Source: Amorphophallus konjac
Lineage: Eukaryota; Streptophyta; Magnoliopsida; Alismatales; Araceae
Reading direction: 5' to 3'
Assembly (NCBI GenBank): GCA_022559845.1
Contig: CM040123.1
Span: 320,831,933 to 320,895,932, forward strand
Length of the DNA stretch: 64,000 nucleotides
Of this stretch, positions 56,719-64,000 are shown one piece after another. A model generated the notes under the pieces. That model was not told where the DNA came from and did no database searches. It saw only the letters and a program-made list of their open reading frames with translations. How positions within the stretch are numbered: the stretch's first letter is position 1; each line of letters opens with the position of its first letter. The position numbers and the translations under genes are program-made.

Positions 56719-58838
56719 TGAGATAGTGCAGACACAGATTCAGAAGGGGGGGTGAATGAATCTCCCTTTTTAAACTTTTGCCCAATTAAAACTATAACAA
56801 TAAATATTGCGGAATTAAAAACCAACTAGCTTAACTGAATGTGAACTATAATGAAACACACGATCAAACAGATGATAGCTGACTATGGTCTATGATGAGG
56901 CACACTGTCAAACAGATGGTCAGCATATGCAATGAACTACTCAACAGCTTCTATGCTGTTCCCAGAGACAAACCAACAACACAATGAGCTCTAAAGGCAC
57001 TCAGCAGAACCATCAATTGGGAGCGCACCTAGGCATTCATCTAACGTAAAACAGATAAGCATCAAACCACATTAGATAAGAAATTTTTAGGTGGTTCGGT
57101 CCTCCAGACCTACATCCACCCCACACTCAAACCTGAGTGTGGATCACTGCTGCCTAACAGCTTGAATCCGCTGAGCATTAAAGCTTGGCTTACATTCGTT
57201 GAGCATCACAGCTTGCTGTCCGAGGTATCCACCTCGCCTGCTGAGCATCACAGCTTGCTCTGCTGACTCACAGCTTGATGTTTAAAAGAGGAAAATAAAA
57301 ACAAGACACAGCAACAGAAAGCTGGAAATGAAAACACATATAAACTATAGCTCTCGCAGGAGCAGACTGGCTTGGATCTGGTCCAAGGGCCAGTAGGGCA
57401 GATCTTTAGGATCTTCAATCTCTTCTCTCGATCTCACTCTCTCTTACTCTCTTCTCTCAGATAATGACTCTCGCTTTCTTGCTCTTTCTTCTCTCCTCTT
57501 TCTGAACTCTCTTCTTTCTCTCAGCTTCTATTGCTCTTGGCTCTTCTGCTCTTCAGGGTTCTGGCTATGTTCTCTCTTCTTCTCTGTATATATCCATCTG
57601 AAAGATTCTGGCCTCTTTATATAACCTCGCAAGAGCTGGCGCTTGGGAAACACGTTTCCCGCCCAAAGACTATCGATCTGGATGTGCTACTGATGGTCCA
57701 CGTGGCAGACGCTGAGGATAAGTTTTCCATGTGGCAGAATCTCCAGTTCAGACTATGCCTTGGATCACGTGTCTCTTTATTTGAGCCTCGAGTCACGTGA
57801 CTATCTCCATCCCTTCAGGTGTTCGATCCTGTTGCACAGTGTCGACACTCACAAGTGCACAGACTTAATGAGATATGCACCGACCTTTATGCATTTGGCA
57901 AAGAGTGTACATACATCTATATGCAACATGCATGGACATTATATGCCATGAACCAAAACGTGCTCAGACCCTATGTGCAACCACATAACATGTAGACAAC
58001 TGAAATGTGCACTGACGTTACATGCTGAACAACAAAATGTGCACCGACCCTTGCATGCGTATGGCAGAATATGCATAGACCTATATATGCACGATGCAAA
58101 AGTTGCACTGACCTTTATATGCTTAAGATAAAACATGCACCGACCTATATGCATGTGCATCCTACAAACCTGCATCAATCTTGTATCACACAAGGACAAG
58201 TGTGCACCGACTTGGTTATGAACATGCACTGACCTTATATGCAACAAACAATATGTGCACCGACCTTGTGACTATTGCTAACACATGTGCATCGACCTTA
58301 TTTATGCAAGATACAAATGTGCACATACCTAACATGATGTGCACCGACCTTGTATATCACAAAGGTAGATGTGCACAGACTTGAATGCACAAGACTGAAC
58401 ATGCATCGACCTTAATATGAGATGCTGTAATATGCACGGACCTTCCAATGTACAAGGGTAGATGTGCACAGACTTGAATGCACGAGACTGAACATGCATC
58501 GACCTATATGCAACAAATGAACATGCATACAACCTGTTCGATGAAAAGCATATGCACTAACGTATGTTCTTAAGGTTGAGATGTGCATTGATCTTACCTC
58601 ATAGATAGATGATATGTGTACTGACCTGCATGCTTCAATGCACTGGCTACTTGGCGTTGACTTTTGTCACCTTTTTGACCAGTCATCATGTTGAGTCATT
58701 TTTAGAACATGTTCTGACATATTTTCATACTGCTATATAAAGATGATGAGATTATTAATTTATGCATCTAGGTTTTATCATCAAGGTTGAATATAATGAC
58801 ATAATAGTTGACATCATCAAAATCACAGAGACACAACA
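56719..58838 (-). repeat. copia 3' LTR (inverted), about 2.12 kb
   Basis: On the plus strand it starts TGAGATAGTGCAG and ends GAGACACAACA. The first kilobase aligns with 4676-5650. The U3 half (57860-58640) is an array of degenerate units such as TGTGCACCGACCTT and ATGCATCGACCTT. Orientation is fixed by the polypurine tract on its right side. Confidence 0.8.
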
Positions 58839-59240
58839 ATCTCCCCCTTTTTGATGATGGCAATATTATGAGTCATTTGCAATAAATCCATGATGATCAA
58901 AGTGTTATACATGTAATAAAACCTGATGATGAAATAATGACTCACTATTCTCCCCCTTTGACAATATCAAAAAGGAAGGAATAGTAAGCTGAACGAGCAG
59001 ACTATTCTCTCATCATGAATGTAGAATGCAAACCAATATGAACTATACAGGAACATGCATCATTTGACTGAACCAATAACTCATACTCCCCCTAAACAGA
59101 TGATGTCCCTCTTTGGACATATTAGAAGGAGTTGAATGAATTCATAGCACAGGGACAGTCAAATTTAAGCAGATCAATGAAAATATCAACAAAATCACAC
59201 GAGCTGTCATATATGAGTTCATGCCATGAAAAATTGAAAC
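58839..59240 (-). other. copia polypurine tract and 3' untranslated fragment (inverted)
   Basis: On the minus strand AAAAAGGGGGAGAT (58853-58840) directly precedes the LTR. Further on, minus-strand CCTTTTTGATATTGTCAAAG followed by GGGGGAGAAT (58976-58945) is the purine-rich motif repeated in the 3' regions of SIRE-like elements. The fragment ends where plus-strand gag sequence starts. Confidence 0.7.
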
Positions 59241-60590
59241 AAAAATAGTGAAGATTTGAATTCCAAATCTGATAACAATAGTGAACAGATTGAACAATTA
59301 AAATTAGAAAATGAGAAACTTAAACATCTCAACTCTGCTCTTTCTGAAAAACTCTTAACCATAGAAAAAGGAAAATCTGTTTATTCAACTGAACCTGAAA
59401 AATTGATAATGTTGCAAAAAGAAAGTGAAGATTTCAAGTCTATTAATGATGCTTTGAAAATTAAAGTTGCTGAGTGTGAAGAAGAGCTGGCCAGTTGTGA
59501 TTTTAGTATCTTAGCTCTTCAACAAGAAAACAATGATCTTAATGAATCTTTGTCTAGATTTGTTGAAGGAAGGAACAATTTAGATAAGCTTCTTGGAAAC
59601 AAGGTCAATTTTCAGAAGGAAGGGTTAGGCTATAACCCTGCAAATAAAAAGAGTTTTAGAAATAAAATTCAAACATCTTTTATTTCCAGTTCTAATTCTC
59701 ACAGTTCTCCGAACCAACCTATTTTTTAGTTTACTGCTCAGAAAACTTCGAAAACAACTGAAAAATCAAAAGAAAAGAACAAAAATGTTCATGCTACCTC
59801 TTTGCATGTTGTTCATAAATCATCTACATACACACATGCACATAAGAAAATCATGGCATGTCATTACCGTCACAAGGCTGGTCATCAAATGCATGAATGT
59901 AGATTAATGGAATTAGATGATCTGAATGCCGGTAAAATACATGATAGGAAAACTCATGTCAGGAATCATGCATTTCAGAATAAGAAAATTCACTATTTTC
60001 ATTGCGGCAAGATGGGCCACATTGCTGCCCATTGTTGGCATGCCCAGGGAAAAGTACATTCTAAACATGTTAGATTCCCTACAAAATAGAATGCCTTCGG
60101 TAAAGATAAATTTACTTTCAAAGGAAAATTTTCTATGTGTTCCAACTGTTGGAAGTCAGGCCATCTGGCTAGTGAGTGCTGGTCAGTTATTAAGAGAAGA
60201 AATCTTTCTTCTTGTTTTGAATGTGGGAAGCATGGTCATACAGTCAAGGACTATTGGCATGTCCAAGAAAGAAATGTGAATTCTAGATATGCTAGATTCC
60301 CTGTGAAAGAGAATGTGTTTGGTGGCAATCAAAGACAAAATTTCTATGATAATAACAGAAACTTTCGTGAACATGCACATAGATTCCATGTTAATGCTAA
60401 TGTGCACAAAAAGAATTCAAAATATGGTTTATCATGTCACTACTATGGTCAAGTTGGGCATTCTATGAACAGTTGTTCTTTAATGCTATTTGGTGATTTG
60501 AAAGCTCAGAAAGTGTGGACAGCACCCTTCAAAGGTGCCACTGAGATTTTAGGGCCCAAGAATTCTTGGGTACTTAAATATGTAAAATAA
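59226..60590 (+). pseudogene. copia Gag C-terminal part with five zinc-knuckle modules
   Basis: One frame with TAG at 59727 and 60087. Residues start with a coiled coil (QIEQLKLENEKLKHLNSALS; 59275-59570) and the conserved tail SLSRFVEGRNNLDKLLGNKV and KEGLGYNPAN. Knuckle-like modules follow at 59859-59900 (CHYRHKAGHQMHEC), 59994-60035 (YFHCGKMGHIAAHC), 60138-60179 (CSNCWKSGHLASEC, the only intact CCHC), 60213-60254 (CFECGKHGHTVKDY) and 60435-60476 (CHYYGQVGHSMNSC). The N-terminal capsid part is missing; the frame is open back to about 59238 without an ATG of significance. Confidence 0.8.
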
Positions 60591-63454
60591 GAATATGTTT
60601 TGCAGGAGTGCCTTGGAAGGAATAAAAGAGGTAATTAAGCCAAGGCACCAGAATTTGATAAACCCCATTTCTGCACCCTTTCAGGTTGGTTATTTGAATT
60701 TCTTTTAATTCTGTCCTTATAGTTGCATGTTTTTGATTTGTCAGAATACATGTTTGCATTCTTATGTGACATTCTGCAGTGTCATAACTGAATTCATTAT
60801 CGCATCTGTGCATCATTTAATTGAAGTTTTCTGAAAAGCTGAACTGCACATGAATGATGCCTGAAGACTGCCTGAATGGTACTGCTAAACTGTTGCATAG
60901 GTCACTAAAAATATGTTGCATATAGGACTGCATTTGCACTTCATAGTCATGCATGATCATCATGGTATATCAAATGGTAAGTTACTAAAGGTCAAATGTA
61001 ATTTGTCTGGAGGTTCTTACTATGTGTGAGGTGGTCTTTAGACCAAATCCTCTGCCTAGTACCATGGGTCAAATTGCATATTAGAGCGGTCTAGTTGTTC
61101 ATGAGCATATTCCCTCATGTTTCTAATGTTCTGCATATGCTGCTTTCAGAATCTAGTTAATATATACATACAGATAGGGAGAGTCCGCCTAGGTAATTTT
61201 TGTGGCTCATGCATATTTATTTAAAGTTGTTATCTTGCATAATCTTCATGTCATGTTGCAATGCATCCTGAAAAGGGAAGTTCATGCACATCATCATTCA
61301 ATGATGTGCATTTGTTTGCTCTCATGCAACCACTGATTTCAAATTGATTGTCATTCATTTTGAAAATCCCAAAAGATTGAATGCATTCAGTCAGGGGGAG
61401 CATTTAACAAGACTTTGAACTGCATAGCTATATTTATATATTTGATCAGTGCACTCCTTCACTGTGTACTCTGGTCAACTGAAGCTGCCATCTTCAGATT
61501 GAACTACACCCTTGAAAATGATCTATTTGGCTGATGCATGTAGTGAATTTCTTCTCAACTACTTGAACTCAGTGGTCTCAACCAACTGATTTCAAGTGAC
61601 TCTCATACTCACTGCACATACTGTGCTTCACATAACTTGGAAAGTCTTTGTCAAACTTGACATTAATCTTGCTGCTCTCCAAACGAATCTTGTTGAAATC
61701 TCATGGTCATTTCATTAAAATCTACAGCTGTATTACATAATCCTGGTCATCTTTGCTACATGCTTGAAATTCATGTGTCTTCACATACATGCATGCTCCT
61801 TGATGCTTGTGTTTCAATTCACAATTTGACTGCTACTGAATCTTGTTGAAAAATTCTGAAACTTAAGAAGATTTCAATTTGTGTACCTTGATCATAAATC
61901 TGAAAAACTTTTAAGGGAATTTTTTATTATACGGTTTTATGAATGTCTGAAAGTTTCAGGTGGTTTAAAATTAATGTGTTCATTAAGTTTGGATATGGAA
62001 AACTTGAAAATATCTGAATCACTTTTTAATAAATCTTAACCGACTATCTCATATTATTTCTCACAAAATCTTCTGAAATCTGGAAACTTTAAATTCATGA
62101 TTATCTTTAGTTGAGATACATGATGTAAGTGTTGTTTTTTAAACATCTGAGTTTTCTGAAATGTCTAAGGGGTTAAAAGCTATCAGAGCAATGACATTGG
62201 TCATTGAGAAACCATATCCAAAGGACTGAGTCATGAAGTGCCATGGTTAACTCTGCTGAAACAATGATTAAAAATTAGGCAAAGCAATGGCTTGCACACT
62301 GAGAAATACATCTCACTCATCAAGGAAATGAGTTGAGGTATGTCATGAAGTGTCAAGTTAAATCTGTACATTATAAAGCATGACTGTTAGTCACACTAAG
62401 TGCTTAGGGATATTGGCGTCTGATCAACGTATATCCTCTAGTGACAAGGTGTGTACTGAACTAGATTGCTCTTAAAGTTTAAGTGCATAAAATTTCCTAT
62501 TTGATCAAATGAATATCTAAAAATTGTTGCAAAGGATAAATTGTTGTAACCCTAGACAGTCAAATGATTTTATAGTTGTTTAACCTCAACACTACCTCTT
62601 GTAATTTCTAGAGGAGTCATTGAAAAATTAAATGAGTAAGATTGAAGGAGGTTAAACAAGAATATCATATGAGTGATTGGTTCATCTTTATTAAAACTTG
62701 TTTCAGATATGAGTATTGAATTTTATTAACAAACTCTATATACATCATGCTTAAACCATGCTGGTCAATTAAGACCTATTCAGAAGTTCTTATAATAGAA
62801 GAGTCTGAAATTCTTTTATTAAGATTTATGAAATTGGTATCCTATTGAAAATCTTCCTGTCTTATCTATTCTTTGGAAATTTAGTTAAAATCCTTGTGTT
62901 CAAATCTTGCTCTCTGACACATATCATATTTAATTCTGATTCTGCTCAATGCTCTCTATGCTTTGTGATCTCAACAATTGGTTTCAGTCTAATCTCTGTA
63001 TTTCCGATGATACCTTTCCATTCCAATTCTTCCTGTGTTTTTGACAAATGGGAAAATTGTCTCATCAGGTTGTCCCCGTGTTTCTTGTTGATCATTGACT
63101 TGACTGTTCTGTATCATAACTTTCACCTCATTTCTTAAGGAGGAGAATAGTCTGCATTTAAGGAGGAGAATCAATTATCTCTCTGTCAATTGATGCATGC
63201 TCCTGCATTATTCATACTGGTTTGCATTGTCTGGCAATTTAGGATCATTTGGTCAGGGGGAGAATACTTCATCATTCAACTATATCACGCATGCCTTGCA
63301 TGTCAATTGATGACCCTTTTTGCTGAAGTCAAAGTGGGAGAACCATATTCCTTCTTTTTGATGACGTCAAATGGGGAGAGATAATCGGCTATGTTGTTGT
63401 GATGTATGATGTTGTGTATCTCACTGTGTTGCTATAGACTCATAGTGTTTCCAT
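60591..63454 (+). other. Internal non-coding region of copia remnant; no pol seen
   Basis: 2.9 kb of AT-rich sequence in which I find no protease, integrase, RT or RNase H motif in any frame. It contains several purine blocks of the kind seen near SIRE polypurine tracts: GTCAGGGGGAGC (61391-61402), AAGGAGGAGAAT (63139-63150), GGTCAGGGGGAGAATAC (63251-63267) and TTTTGATGACGTCAAATGGG (63357-63376). Confidence 0.6.
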
Positions 63455-63472
63455 CATCAAAAATGGGGAGAT
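63455..63472 (+). promoter_or_regulatory. Polypurine tract of plus-strand copia remnant
   Basis: ATCAAAAATGGGGAGAT immediately before the LTR start. Confidence 0.7.
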
Positions 63473-64000
63473 TGTTATGTCCATGTGATTTTGATGATAG
63501 CAAACAGTATAAGTCATCATGTCTTTGCATATTGCATACATACATGTTAATGCTGCATTTAGTGTTAATTCTGCATTCAATGTTTTTATGATGTCATAAC
63601 TGTGTATGAAGCATTAAGTCTGTGCTCATCACATTGAGGTCAATGTGAGGTCCATGCATATCTATGTCCATTGCATATGAAGTCCATGCACATTTCAGAC
63701 CACTGCATATCAGGTTGCATGCATATACATTTCATTGAACAGGTTGTGTGCACAAATTTCTCTCAGGTTGATAAGTCATATGCACACACTAAGGTCGATG
63801 CATGTTTCCCTTGTGCATACTTAGGTCGATGCTAGTTGTGTTCTCAAGACACTAAGGTCGACGCGTGTTTTTGTAGGCTGCATGTAAAGGTCAATGCACA
63901 TGCTCGTTTACAGCATATGTAGTCTGTGCATGTTTTGGTTTATATGCATTTCAGGTCTGAGCAAATATAGGTCGATGAACATCTTCTTGGTAGAAACTAG
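63473..64000 (+). repeat. copia 3' LTR, 5' part (runs off window)
   Basis: TGTTATGTCCATGTGATTTTGATG matches in plus orientation the start of the inverted LTR ending at 58838 (TGTTGTGTCTCTGTGATTTTGATG on the minus strand). U3 repeats such as AGGTCGATGCA recur from 63640 onwards, the reverse complement form of the units in the inverted LTRs. Confidence 0.8.

Overview
This window is plant nuclear heterochromatin built almost entirely of LTR retrotransposons nested in or abutting one another. I recognise no host gene, rRNA, tRNA or CRISPR array. The assignment to a flowering plant rests on plant-specific retroelement lineages: Ty3/gypsy Tat elements (one with a second, archaeal-type RNase H), a chromovirus, a Tekay/Del-like gypsy Gag, and Ty1/copia SIRE-like elements with the initiator-tRNA-Met primer site TGGTATCAGAGC. 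I cannot name the species.

Layout. 1-3496 (minus): 5' part of a Tat/Retand-type gypsy element (RT start, protease, zinc knuckle, Gag, primer site, LTR), apparently inserted in the gag of a SIRE-like copia element (3497-6749, minus). 6750-8582: low-complexity and unassigned DNA. 8583-10328: a minus-oriented gypsy LTR fragment. 10329-38565 (plus): a very large (about 28.2 kb) Tat-lineage element with LTRs of about 4.4 and 3.9 kb, a decayed gag-pol (14755-24547), satellite-like arrays, and an antisense, intron-containing gene for a plant mobile domain (PMD, PF10536-type) protein at 25998-31722 with its own candidate TATA promoter near 32850. 38658-41321: a second minus-oriented gypsy LTR related to that at 8583. 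41322-52823 (plus): a chromovirus with LTR1, one continuous gag-pol frame carrying 12 nonsense codons and no frameshift, a truncated LTR2, a duplicated copy of the left flank, and a third LTR. 52829-56718 (plus): Tekay-like LTR, primer site and gag fragment, cut by a minus-oriented copia 3' LTR (56719-58838). 59226-64000 (plus): a copia remnant with Gag coiled coil, five zinc-knuckle modules, no pol, and a 3' LTR running off the window.

How it fits together. Each element encoded, or once encoded, Gag for the particle and protease, reverse transcriptase, RNase H and integrase for copying. All but the leftmost Tat piece are visibly dead (stops, frameshifts, deletions, changed catalytic residues). 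The most unusual content is the spliced antisense PMD gene in the giant Tat element, with two duplicated phase-1 exons; introns in a gene antisense to the retroelement can survive retrotransposition because they are not removed from the sense genomic RNA. Other points of interest are two copies of a zinc-knuckle module either side of the Tat protease, LTR minisatellites rich in the ACCGAC core of the DRE/CRT element, a 10-copy exact 57-bp array beside the polypurine tract, hairpin families in the Tekay-like LTRs, and an illegitimate duplication joint with a 22-bp templated insertion in the chromovirus.
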